Assembly (NCBI RefSeq): GCF_008369935.1
Contig: NZ_VTUZ01000002.1
Span: 372,001-436,000, forward strand
Length of the DNA stretch: 64,000 nt
Origin: Paraburkholderia panacisoli
GTDB taxonomy: Bacteria > Pseudomonadota > Gammaproteobacteria > Burkholderiales > Burkholderiaceae
Reading direction: 5' to 3'
Shown: positions 17,149 through 25,331 of the stretch, in pieces
How the letters are laid out: each line of letters starts with the position of its first letter
How positions within the stretch are numbered: the stretch's first letter is position 1
Program-made: the position numbers and the translations under genes
The notes under the pieces: generated by a model
What the model saw: the letters and a program-made list of their open reading frames with translations, nothing else
Told to the model about the DNA's origin: nothing
The model's database searches: none

Positions 17149-18178
17149 GCTGCACACCGAGTCGCTGCACACCGAACCGGCCCGGCATGCTGACGCCGCC
17201 GCGTCCATGACCGCCGCGCCACGCGCGCAACCCGCGAGCACCGTACGGAAATGGCGGCACCTCGCAATGCAGCGCGAAATCATCGTGCTGCTCGCGATGG
17301 TGCTGTTCAATCTGATCTTCACGCCGCACTTCTGGTCGCTGCAAACCTTCAACGTGAACATGACCCAGGTGGTGACGATCGTGATCGTCGGCATCGGCAT
17401 GACGCTGGTGGTGGCGACGGGCGGCATCGACCTGTCGGTGGGCGCGTCGATGGCGATCTCCGGCGCGCTTGCGCCAATGCTGTTCCTCAACATAGCGGGC
17501 CCCGGCGGCATTGCGCTCGCGTTCGTGCTGCCGGTGCTGGCGGCCGCCGTGTGCGGCGTATTCAACGGCTTGCTGGTGACGAAGCTATCCGTGCAGCCGA
17601 TCGTCGCGACGCTGGTGCTGTTCATCGCCGGACGCGGCATCGCGCAGGTCGTCACCGATGGCAGCCTCCAAGCGTTCAACACGCCCGCCTTCCAGTGGAT
17701 CGCGCTCGGCAAGATCGCGGGCGTGCCCTTCCAGGTGCTGCTGATGCTGGCGCTGGTCGGCGTGTTCGTGTGGGTGGTGCGCAAAACGCTGTTCGGCCAG
17801 TATCTGCTGATCACCGGCGGCAACGAAAAGGCCGCGTATCTGTGCGGCGTGCCGACCGCCACCGTGAAGCTGATCGCCTACACGCTGTGCGCGGCGCTCG
17901 CGGGGCTCGCCGGGCTGATCTCGATCTCGGTGAATTCGTCGTCGGACGCGAACGTGGTGGGGCTCGGCGTCGAGCTCGATGCGATTGCGGCGGTCGCCGT
18001 CGGCGGCACTGCGTTGACGGGCGGCAAGGCGTACATCGGCGGCACGCTGGTCGGCGCGCTGATCATCCAGTTGCTGCGCTATACGCTGCTCGCGCACGGC
18101 ATTCCCGACGCGGCGGCGCTGGTGGTGAAGGCCGGCATCATCGTCGCGGCCGTTTATGTGCAGCGGCGCTCGCGCTAA
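17138..18178 (+). CDS. Sugar ABC transporter permease (YtfT-like)
   Basis: Inner-membrane permease of the RbsC/BPD-2 family, 346 aa, with a roughly 50-residue polar N-terminus and about 8-10 hydrophobic segments. Family marks are GIGMTLVVATGGIDLSVG and GGTALTGGKAYIGGTLVGA. The start overlaps the ATPase stop by 11 bases with GGAGG nine bases upstream, so the two are translationally coupled. It should pair with the second permease to form the heteromeric channel, as YtfT pairs with YjfF. Confidence 0.92.
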   Translation: MALKLHTESLHTEPARHADAAASMTAAPRAQPASTVRKWRHLAMQREIIVLLAMVLFNLIFTPHFWSLQTFNVNMTQVVTIVIVGIGMTLVVATGGIDLSVGASMAISGALAPMLFLNIAGPGGIALAFVLPVLAAAVCGVFNGLLVTKLSVQPIVATLVLFIAGRGIAQVVTDGSLQAFNTPAFQWIALGKIAGVPFQVLLMLALVGVFVWVVRKTLFGQYLLITGGNEKAAYLCGVPTATVKLIAYTLCAALAGLAGLISISVNSSSDANVVGLGVELDAIAAVAVGGTALTGGKAYIGGTLVGALIIQLLRYTLLAHGIPDAAALVVKAGIIVAAVYVQRRSR

Positions 18179-18217
18179 CGCCTAACGCAGCTCACGCACA
18201 CTCCCGGACTCGATGCG

Positions 18218-19177
18218 ATGAAAAAGAACCTTCCTATCCTGCTCGCGCTGGCGGCCCTCGTCGTCTTCGGCCTCGTGCGCTACGAGCATTTCGGCTCGGC
18301 GTACAACATCACGTCGTTCTGGCGCTACAACTCGATGTTCGCGCTGATCTCGATCGGCATGGCCTTCGTAATCATCACCGGCGGCATCGACCTGTCGGTC
18401 GGCACGGTCGCCGCGCTGGCGAGCGTGGTCGCCGCGCTGACCAGCGTGTATGGCGGCTGGGTCGCGGTGCTGGCCGGCTGCGCGGCTGGGCTCGCGGTCG
18501 GCGTGTTGAACGGCCTGATCAACACGCGGCTGAAAATCCTGCCCTTCATCGTGACGCTCGCGACGAGCCTCGGTGCGCACGGCGTGGCGCTGCTGCTCGG
18601 CAAGAACGATGCGGTGTCGATCGCGGCCGAGTCGAACTTAGGCAACTTTGGGCAAGGCGATCTGTTCGGGCTGCCGATTCCGGGCATCGTCGCGCTGGTC
18701 GCCGCGCTGGCGGGCTGGCTCGCACTGCGCAGTTCGCGCTTCGGGCGGCATGCGCTGGCGATCGGCGGCAGCGAGGAAGCCGCGCGGCTGATGGGGTTGA
18801 ACGTCGACCGCACGCTGGTGACGGCTTATGCGGTGAGCGGCCTGCTGGCCGGCATGGCGGGCGTGATCCTCGCCGCGCAGTTCGGCGCGGGGCAGCCGAA
18901 CGAAGGGGTCGGCTGGGAGCTGTTCGCGATTTCGGCGGTCGTGCTCGGCGGCACGCTGCTCACCGGCGGCGAGGGCTCGGTGGCGATGACGATTGCCGGC
19001 GTGCTGCTGCTCGGCCTGGTGTTCAACCTGCTGAATTTCGAAAACGGGCTGGGTTTCATCAGCTTGTCGGCTTACTGGCAGTCGGTGATTCGCGGCGTGT
19101 TCCTGTTGCTGGTGATCGTGTTGCAGGCGAGAGTGCTGAAGCAACGCGGGAAAAAGCGGGTAACGGCGCCGGCCTGA
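18218..19177 (+). CDS. Second sugar ABC transporter permease (YjfF-like)
   Basis: Inner-membrane permease, 319 aa, same family as its upstream neighbour and starting 39 bases after it. Marks are SIGMAFVIITGGIDLSVGTV and VLGGTLLTGGEGSVAMTIAGV. Having two different permease genes in one operon is the arrangement of the YtfQRT-YjfF furanose importer and differs from RbsABC. That strengthens the functional guess for the whole cluster. No clear terminator follows. Confidence 0.92.
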   Translation: MKKNLPILLALAALVVFGLVRYEHFGSAYNITSFWRYNSMFALISIGMAFVIITGGIDLSVGTVAALASVVAALTSVYGGWVAVLAGCAAGLAVGVLNGLINTRLKILPFIVTLATSLGAHGVALLLGKNDAVSIAAESNLGNFGQGDLFGLPIPGIVALVAALAGWLALRSSRFGRHALAIGGSEEAARLMGLNVDRTLVTAYAVSGLLAGMAGVILAAQFGAGQPNEGVGWELFAISAVVLGGTLLTGGEGSVAMTIAGVLLLGLVFNLLNFENGLGFISLSAYWQSVIRGVFLLLVIVLQARVLKQRGKKRVTAPA

Positions 19178-19843
19178 TCGGCTCGCGTGAGTTGGCGGGC
19201 TTGGCGGCGCACGCTTCGCGGCGGTTCGGGCGGCCGCCAGCTCACGCTCGCACTGTTCGGCGTCATCAAAACATCATAGGCGCAGCGTCTTATCGGGCTT
19301 ATGGTCTGCGCCGACCATGGCGGCTTCTTATCGCACTTGTGTACCAAAAGCAAGCCATCCAGACGACGTGCGCTTGAAGTACGTGGCACCCGCTTCGCGC
19401 AAGCTTGATTTGCCTGATTGCCCGCCCGCCTCACCGCACTTGCCAGTTTTATCAGCAGGGTCAATGCTGCAGTGCACGCCGGCTTTCGGTATGATCCCAA
19501 AAATGTTGCCCGCGCGGCGCGCCTATCCGGCGCATGCCGGACAGCCGATGGCAGCCGCCCTGCGCGGCTTTCGCCCATCGCCGTACCCCTTGCTGAAGCG
19601 CGGCGGCATCCACGCCAACGTAGTTCGCGGCGCCCGTTATATCGACAGCCGGCGCCCACGCTTGCGGGGTCCGGCAACCCGCTTCACCACGCTCAACCGC
19701 CGCGCCGCCGCCCTCAGGCAGCGGGCGCGGTAAAATAGCGGATTGCGCGTGACTCCCGATCACGGGTTAGCGCAGCATCGCCCTTGCCGTGCCGGCCGGC
19801 TAAAACGACTGGCCGCCTTTGTTTTCGCACTATCCAAGAAGCC
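19178..19843. other. 666-base gap between sugar operon and fpr
   Basis: No supportable gene is seen; the long open frames on both strands (such as 19317-19733) have proteins without any domain and atypical composition. A possible -10 box TAAAAT lies near 19731, in front of fpr, without a good -35. Confidence 0.45.
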
Positions 19844-20614
19844 ATGAGCAACCTGAATTCACAAACCGTCCTGAGCGTCCATCACTGGACCGATACGCTT
19901 TTCAGCTTCACCTGCACGCGCGATCCGTCGTTCCGTTTCGAAAACGGCCAGTTCACGATGGTGGGCCTCGAAGTCGACGGCAAGCCGCTGATCCGAGCCT
20001 ACAGCCTCGCTAGTGCGAACTACGAAGAGCATCTCGAATTCCTGAGCATCAAGGTGCAGGACGGCCCGCTCACATCGCGTTTGCAGCATCTGAAGGTTGG
20101 CGACGAAGTCCTGATCGGCAAGAAGCCGGTCGGCACGCTGATGGCCGACAACCTGCTGCCGGGCAAGACGCTGTGGCTGCTGTCCACCGGCACGGGTCTC
20201 GCGCCGTTCATGTCGATCATCAAGGACCCGGACATTTACGACCGCTACGAGCGTGTCGTGCTCACGCACACCTGCCGTTTCGTCGACGAACTGGCGTACA
20301 AGGAATACATCACCGACCACCTGCCGGCGCACGAGCACCTGGGCGAACTGGTGCAGGAAAAGCTGCTGTACTACCCGACGGTCACGCGCGAAGCGTTCCA
20401 GAACCGCGGCCGCATCACCGAGCTGATCGAAACCGAAAAGCTGTTCGCCGACCTCGGCGTGCCGGGCTTCTCGCTCGAAGACGACCGCGTGATGCTGTGC
20501 GGCAGCCCGCACATGCTGCGCGACACGCGCAAGCTGCTGGACGACCTGGGCTTCGAGGAAGGCAGCAACAATGCGCCGGGTCACTACGTGGTCGAAAAGG
20601 CGTTCGTCGGCTAA
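19844..20614 (+). CDS. fpr: Ferredoxin--NADP(+) reductase
   Basis: Cytoplasmic FAD enzyme of 256 aa that passes electrons between NADPH and ferredoxin or flavodoxin, supporting Fe-S enzymes and the oxidative stress response. The FAD-binding motif RAYSLAS is at residues 51-57, the NADP-binding STGTGLAPFMSI near 125-136, and the C-terminus ends in VEKAFVG, as in bacterial subclass I FPRs. I start at the internal ATG 19844, because the 20 residues before it are not family-like. It stands alone, with a clear terminator at 20654-20680. Confidence 0.93.
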   Translation: MSNLNSQTVLSVHHWTDTLFSFTCTRDPSFRFENGQFTMVGLEVDGKPLIRAYSLASANYEEHLEFLSIKVQDGPLTSRLQHLKVGDEVLIGKKPVGTLMADNLLPGKTLWLLSTGTGLAPFMSIIKDPDIYDRYERVVLTHTCRFVDELAYKEYITDHLPAHEHLGELVQEKLLYYPTVTREAFQNRGRITELIETEKLFADLGVPGFSLEDDRVMLCGSPHMLRDTRKLLDDLGFEEGSNNAPGHYVVEKAFVG

Positions 20615-21046
20615 GCCACGTATCGTTTTCGCGGCACGCGCCGCCGATCCAGCAAAAAGGAGCCTTCGGGCTCCTTTTTTGTTGCTGGTTACAATTGGCG
20701 CCATCGCGACGGAAGTCTCACGTCGGCATTATTCCTACAAAAACGTGGCTTGCAAACATCAACCATTGCATGAAAAGTGAGCGCTAAGCCTTGGTAGCAC
20801 TGCATTCTTTCTTTTTTTGGGATATCATCGCGCCGCACGATCAGTCGAATTGACACGCCTTTACCGGTCCGGCCTGATTGTTACTGAATGTAACTTTCGT
20901 TACTTCGCATCATCGCGTTTTGCCGTTTGCGCGCTGCGCGTGACGGCTACACCTGGGAGGCTAGAGACTCGCATGCGTTCTTTTGTCTTCGCGCCGCCGA
21001 TGCGCACCCGCTTCGCGGTCCACACGGCTTCCTGAGAGGGAAACTC
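20615..21046. other. Gap holding the fpr terminator and the leader of a two-component operon
   Basis: No gene is seen. After the terminator, TTGACA occurs at 20850-20855 but the matching -10 position (CCTGAT) is poor. The T-rich stretch at 20808-20820 and the start-proximal GAGAGGGAAA belong to the histidine kinase leader. Confidence 0.4.
20654..20680 (+). terminator. Rho-independent terminator of fpr
   Basis: Stem GGAGCC/GGCTCC extended by A5/T5, loop TTCG, ending in six T. The TTCG tetraloop and symmetric A/T flanks make it strong and probably bidirectional. Confidence 0.95.
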
Positions 21047-21895
21047 ATGGATACGCCGACTGCCGTCCAGTTCAACGCCCCCTTTTCTTCGTCAGTGGTT
21101 CGCGACGGGTTCGACGCGCCGTCCTCGTCGACCGAACACGAGCTTGCACGGCTGCGCGCACGAGTGCGCGAGTTGTCGGCCGAACTCGTGCAGGCGCAGG
21201 AAGCCGCCTGCCGTCACGTGGCGCGCGAACTGCACGACGGCGTGGGCGCCGAGCTGACCGCGACGCGCTTCGCGCTGGCCGGCGTCGAAACCTGGCTGCC
21301 CGCCGACGCGCCGCCGCAATGCGCCGCCGCGCTCACGGTCGCGAACCGCTCGCTCGACGCTGTGTATGCAGCAAGCCGTCAGGCCATCGCGGAACTGCAC
21401 GCGCCATCGCTCGAAGCGGGCCTCGCCGGCGCGCTGGCGCACTGGACCGGCGACTTCGCCATGCGCACACAGTTGCGCACGAACTTCGTCTGCGCCGCCG
21501 ACGTGCGCCTGACGCGCCTGCCCGCCGACGCCGCGTTGGCCGTATTCCGGGTCGCGCAGGAAGCGCTGAACAACATCGCGAGGCACGCTCACGCCGAATC
21601 GGCAGACGTGCGGATCGAGACCAGCCGGCGTCATCTCACGCTGCTAGTCAGCGACGACGGCATCGGGCTCACACGCAACGCCCGCAACCCTCGCCACGGC
21701 CATTTCGGGCTGAGCGGCATGCAGGCGCGCTGCGCCGCCTTCGACGGCACGCTGCGCATCAGCGCCCGGCGTACCGGCGCGCAGGGTGGCGCGAGCGCCA
21801 ACGCGGCACGCGGAACGCTGCTGCAGGCGCGCTTCGCCTGGGACGCGCTGCTCGCGCACGCGCCTCGCGCCGCGAGGCGCGCACTGCAATCGTGA
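21047..21895 (+). CDS. Soluble sensor histidine kinase of the NarX/UhpB (HisKA_3) class
   Basis: 282 aa with no membrane segment and no recognised sensor domain. Residues 30-57 look like a short coiled coil. The phospho-acceptor is His63 in the RELHDGVGAEL H-box of the HisKA_3 type. The HATPase part shows QEALNNIARHAHA, SDDGIGL and GLSGMQAR. It sits 10 bases upstream of a LuxR-type response regulator, its evident partner. Without a sensor region it must sense a cytoplasmic cue through the short N-terminus or another protein. The ATG at 21047 follows GAGAGGGAAA; the frame upstream to 20927 is not needed. Confidence 0.88.
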   Translation: MDTPTAVQFNAPFSSSVVRDGFDAPSSSTEHELARLRARVRELSAELVQAQEAACRHVARELHDGVGAELTATRFALAGVETWLPADAPPQCAAALTVANRSLDAVYAASRQAIAELHAPSLEAGLAGALAHWTGDFAMRTQLRTNFVCAADVRLTRLPADAALAVFRVAQEALNNIARHAHAESADVRIETSRRHLTLLVSDDGIGLTRNARNPRHGHFGLSGMQARCAAFDGTLRISARRTGAQGGASANAARGTLLQARFAWDALLAHAPRAARRALQS

Positions 21896-21905
21896 GCGCG
21901 CCGTC

Positions 21906-22562
21906 ATGAGCCTGCGCATCCTGATCGCCGACGATCACGCCGTGGTTCGCCAGGGCGTGCGCCAATTGCTGCTCGACCGCGGCGTGGCGCGCGAAGTCCA
22001 CGAGGCGCAAAGCGGCGCCGAAGCGCTCGACGCCATCGGCCAGCACAGCTACGACGTGGTGCTGCTCGATATCTCGCTGCCCGACACGAACGGCGTCGAA
22101 GTGCTCAAGCGCCTGAAGCGCAAGGCGCCGCGCGTGGCCGTGCTGATGTTCTCGATGTATCGCGAGGACCAGTACGCGGTGCGCGCGCTGAAGGCCGGGG
22201 CGTCCGGCTACCTGTCAAAAACGGTCGACGCCGCGCAGATGATCGGCGCGATCCAGCAGGTCGCGGCGGGCCGCAAATACGTGAGCCCGGCGATGGCCGA
22301 GGCGCTCGCCGACTACGTGTCCTTCGACGGCGAGCAGTTGCCGCACGAAAAGCTCTCCGATCGCGAATATCAAACGCTGTGCATGCTCGCGTCGGGCAAG
22401 CGGCTGACGGATATCGCGGCGGCGCTGTCGTTGTCGGTCAAGACGGTCAGCGTGTACCGCACGCGGCTGCTCGAGAAAATGAAGCTGCGCAATAACGCCG
22501 AACTGACGTTCTACGTGATGAGCAACCGGCTCGTCGATCTGAACCCGGCGATGGCGGGCTGA
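21906..22562 (+). CDS. LuxR/NarL-family response regulator
   Basis: DNA-binding response regulator, 218 aa. The receiver domain has the acidic pocket IADDH at residues 7-11, the phosphorylatable Asp55 in VVLLDISLPD, and Lys in GYLSKTVD. The C-terminal LuxR-type helix-turn-helix spans about 150-205 (LSDREYQTLCMLASG, LSLSVKTVSVYR). The gene begins 10 bases after the histidine kinase stop, so the two form one operon. Target genes are not evident; the APC permease downstream is more than 300 bases away. Confidence 0.92.
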   Translation: MSLRILIADDHAVVRQGVRQLLLDRGVAREVHEAQSGAEALDAIGQHSYDVVLLDISLPDTNGVEVLKRLKRKAPRVAVLMFSMYREDQYAVRALKAGASGYLSKTVDAAQMIGAIQQVAAGRKYVSPAMAEALADYVSFDGEQLPHEKLSDREYQTLCMLASGKRLTDIAAALSLSVKTVSVYRTRLLEKMKLRNNAELTFYVMSNRLVDLNPAMAG

Positions 22563-22896
22563 CGTCGCTTCGCCCTCGCCTTCGCCGCCTTCGCCGCCTT
22601 CGCCGTTATCGCCGCGCCATGTCTGACTGAATCGCTCGCCGTTAGCCCCCGCCGGCGAGCCCGCAAGAGAGCGAATCCCTCCCCTTTATTCGCGCGTTCG
22701 AGCGAAAGCATTGCCGCCGCGCTGCTTCCCACGCAGGAACGTCACGCGCGAAGCCCTTCCAGCCGGGAGTTTCCGCCCGTCTCCCAAGCCGTGCGCAGGT
22801 CATCCCAAAACTAGCCGGCAGCGCGCATCCGCTAAAATTACGGGTTTCCCCGACATTCGGCGCGCAACACGCGTGCACTACTGGAGACCCACGCCA
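22563..22896. other. Gap with a 9-bp tandem repeat before the permease gene
   Basis: No gene is seen. TTCGCCGCC is repeated in tandem at 22581-22589 and 22590-22598, with a third imperfect copy at 22599-22607. A possible -10 box TAAAAT lies near 22833, about 60 bases before the permease start. Confidence 0.5.
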
Positions 22897-24288
22897 ATGT
22901 CCCTGTTTCGCAAAAAGAGCGTCGAGCACATGATCGCGGCAAGCGCTCAGAACGCCGGCCTGAAGAAAGCGCTCGGCGCGCTCGATCTGACTTTCCTCGG
23001 TGTCGGCGCCATCATCGGCACCGGCATTTTCGTGCTGACCGGCACGGGCGCCGTGCAGGCCGGCCCGGCGCTGATGATCTCGTTCCTGATCGCGGCGCTC
23101 GCGTGCGGCTTCGCCGCGCTCGCCTACGCCGAATTCGCGTCGACGATTCCGGTTGCGGGGTCCATCTACACCTATTCGTACGCGACGCTCGGCGAACTGG
23201 CCGCGTGGATCATCGGCTGGGACCTGATGCTCGAATACGGGCTGGCCACGTCAGCGGTGTCGGTCGGCTGGTCGGGCTATCTGCAATCGTTGCTGTCGGG
23301 CTTCGGCGTGTCGTTGCCGGTCGCACTGACGGCGGCGCCGGGCGCGTTGCCCGGCCACGAGACGCTCTTCAACCTGCCCGCATTCCTCGTGATGATGGCG
23401 ATCACTTCGCTGTTGTCGGTCGGCGTGCGCGAATCCGCGCGGATCAACAACGTCATGGTGGCGATCAAGGTGACCGTGGTGCTGCTGGTGATCGCCGTTG
23501 GCGTCTTCCACGTCACGCCGGCCAACTGGCATCCGTTCATGCCGAACGGCTGGAACGGCGTGTTCGGCGCGGCGGCGGTCATGTTCTTCGCGTTCATCGG
23601 CTTCGATTCGGTGTCGTCCGCGGCGGAAGAGGTGAAGGATCCGAAGCGCGATCTGCCGATCGGCATCATTGCGTCGCTCGGCGTGTGCGCGGTGCTGTAC
23701 GTGGCGGTGGCCGCGGTGGTCACGGGCATCGTGCCGTCGGCGAAGTTCGCGAATATTTCGCACCCGGTGTCGTATGCGTTGCAGGAGGCGGGGCAGACGT
23801 GGGTCGCGGGCTTCATCGACCTCGGCGCCGTGCTCGGCATGCTGACGGTGATTCTGGTGATGGCCTATGGTCAGACGCGCGTGATCTTCGCGATGTCGCG
23901 CGACGGCCTGTTGCCGGCGCGGCTGTCGCGCTTGCATCCCCGGTTTGCGACGCCGTTCTTCACGACCTGGCTGGTGGGCATTTTCTTCGGTTTGATCGGC
24001 GCGCTGGTGCCATTGAACGTGTTGGCCGAGCTGATCAATATCGGCACGCTGGCCGCGTTCTCGATGGTGTCGATCGCCGTGCTAGTTTTGCGCAAGACGC
24101 ATCCTGAGTTGCCGCGCGCGTTCCGCTGCCCTGGTGTGCCGGTTGTGCCGGTTCTCGCGGTGGCGTCGTGTCTGTTCCTGATGCTCAATCTTCAGGGCGT
24201 GACGTGGGCGGCATTCGTGATCTGGCTGCTGATCGGGATGGTCATCTATTTCGGCTATTCGCGGCGTCATTCGAAGTTGGCGAAGTAA
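22897..24288 (+). CDS. APC-family amino acid permease
   Basis: Inner-membrane amino acid transporter, 463 aa, with about 12 hydrophobic segments. The family signature VGAIIGTGIFVLTG lies in the first membrane helix (around residues 35-48), and the conserved FFAFIGFDSVSSAAEEVKDPKRDLPIG block lies between helices 6 and 7. The sequence resembles the cationic amino acid or YfnA/YhdG branch. The substrate cannot be fixed by eye. The ATG at 22897 follows GGAG by ten bases. Monocistronic. Confidence 0.88.
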   Translation: MSLFRKKSVEHMIAASAQNAGLKKALGALDLTFLGVGAIIGTGIFVLTGTGAVQAGPALMISFLIAALACGFAALAYAEFASTIPVAGSIYTYSYATLGELAAWIIGWDLMLEYGLATSAVSVGWSGYLQSLLSGFGVSLPVALTAAPGALPGHETLFNLPAFLVMMAITSLLSVGVRESARINNVMVAIKVTVVLLVIAVGVFHVTPANWHPFMPNGWNGVFGAAAVMFFAFIGFDSVSSAAEEVKDPKRDLPIGIIASLGVCAVLYVAVAAVVTGIVPSAKFANISHPVSYALQEAGQTWVAGFIDLGAVLGMLTVILVMAYGQTRVIFAMSRDGLLPARLSRLHPRFATPFFTTWLVGIFFGLIGALVPLNVLAELINIGTLAAFSMVSIAVLVLRKTHPELPRAFRCPGVPVVPVLAVASCLFLMLNLQGVTWAAFVIWLLIGMVIYFGYSRRHSKLAK

Positions 24289-24796
24289 TTCGTTCTTCCT
24301 GTCTGCGCGCGGTTGTTTGCCGGAAGCCGATCTGTCCCAAACTCCGCGCCATGAACAACGCAGTCATTCCGTCGGCGCCTCGCGCGTCGACGCGACCACT
24401 CATCAAACCGCCTCGCCGTTTTTGCTAGCCGCCGTTTGCTAGTTATTCGTTGCGCTAGCCAATATCGCCCATAACATCCGCCGTTTCCGCCGCCTCACGC
24501 GGCGCGAAGCCGGTGCTTGCGCGCGCCAGGCCGGAAAGCAAACTTCCCCTCATAGCGCGCCCGCGCGATTTGTGCTTTACTTTTCGGCAGCCTCATAAGA
24601 ACCGCAGCACCCGTATCGGACCCCACGAGCAGGCAGCTGAAGGCAAGGAAAAACAAAGGTCCGGTCTCACCCATCAGCAATTAACTTGCATGGGACCGGA
24701 GTAAGTGCTGAAGCATGGGACCGGAGTAGGCGCTAAAGCGCCAACTCCGGATCGACACGCTAAAGCACTAACTCCGGTCGACATAGGAGACACTTC
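24289..24796. other. 508-base gap ending in a nested inverted repeat
   Basis: No gene is supported. A small minus-strand frame at 24495-24680 has no recognisable product. The right end carries the nested repeat element described at 24693-24783, directly in front of the molybdenum hydroxylase operon. Confidence 0.45.
24693..24783. repeat. Nested double inverted repeat upstream of the cox-like operon
   Basis: Two direct copies of GCATGGGACCGGAGTA-type sequence (left arms, from 24688 and 24713) face two copies of ACTCCGG-containing right arms (to 24750 and 24779). The outer stem pairs 24694-24709 with 24764-24779 with one mismatch. The inner stem pairs 24721-24734 with 24737-24750 with one mismatch. 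The whole structure ends about 13 bases before the ribosome site of the small-subunit gene. It may be a dispersed palindromic repeat or a regulatory RNA element. Confidence 0.75.
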
Positions 24797-25321
24797 ATGG
24801 CGATCAGCATCAGTCTGACGGTGAACGGCGCACCCATCAGCGCCTCAGTCGACCCCGGCACCCTACTTGTCCAGTTCCTGCGCGATCAACTCCGCCTCAC
24901 CGGCACGCACATCGGATGCGATACCGCGCAGTGCGGCGCATGCACCGTTCACCTGAACGGCCGCGCGATCAAGTCGTGCAACATCCTCGCGGTGCAAGCC
25001 GATGGCACGAACGTCACTACGATCGAAGGGCTCGCGCAGAACGGTGTGCTGCACCCGATGCAAGCCGCGTTCAAACATTGCCACGGACTACAGTGCGGCT
25101 TCTGTACGCCCGGCATGGTGATGAGCGCGGTTTCGCTCGTACAGCGTCAGCCCGACCTCACCGGCGACGACGTGCGTGCCCAGTTCGACGGCAATCTGTG
25201 CCGCTGCACGGGCTATCACAACATCGTCAAGGCAGTGCTCGAAGGCGCCGCAGGCATGAAGTCATCCGGCACGGCCACCGCCAGTGCCGACACAGCGGCC
25301 ACTGCGCCGGCCACCGTCTGA
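24797..25321 (+). CDS. (2Fe-2S) small subunit of a CO-dehydrogenase-like molybdenum hydroxylase (CoxS-like)
   Basis: Iron-sulfur subunit, 174 aa, which relays electrons from the molybdenum centre to FAD. The plant-type ferredoxin cluster is bound by Cys41, Cys46, Cys49 and Cys61. The second, all-helical [2Fe-2S] domain uses Cys100, Cys103, Cys135 and Cys137. The C-terminal tail (from about residue 155) is Ala/Thr-rich. The start has TAGGAGA upstream, with the nested hairpin element just before it. First gene of a seven-gene operon with the large and FAD subunits and four accessory genes. Confidence 0.93.
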   Translation: MAISISLTVNGAPISASVDPGTLLVQFLRDQLRLTGTHIGCDTAQCGACTVHLNGRAIKSCNILAVQADGTNVTTIEGLAQNGVLHPMQAAFKHCHGLQCGFCTPGMVMSAVSLVQRQPDLTGDDVRAQFDGNLCRCTGYHNIVKAVLEGAAGMKSSGTATASADTAATAPATV

Positions 25322-25331
25322 GGAGCCGACG

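Noticed and set aside
17251..19377. 708-codon open frame across the permease genes
   Set aside because: Out-of-frame shadow of two clear permease genes; the protein is Arg/Ala-rich without membrane segments.
19072..19677. 201-codon minus-strand frame in the gap before fpr
   Set aside because: It overlaps the end of the permease gene, has no ribosome site and no recognisable sequence.
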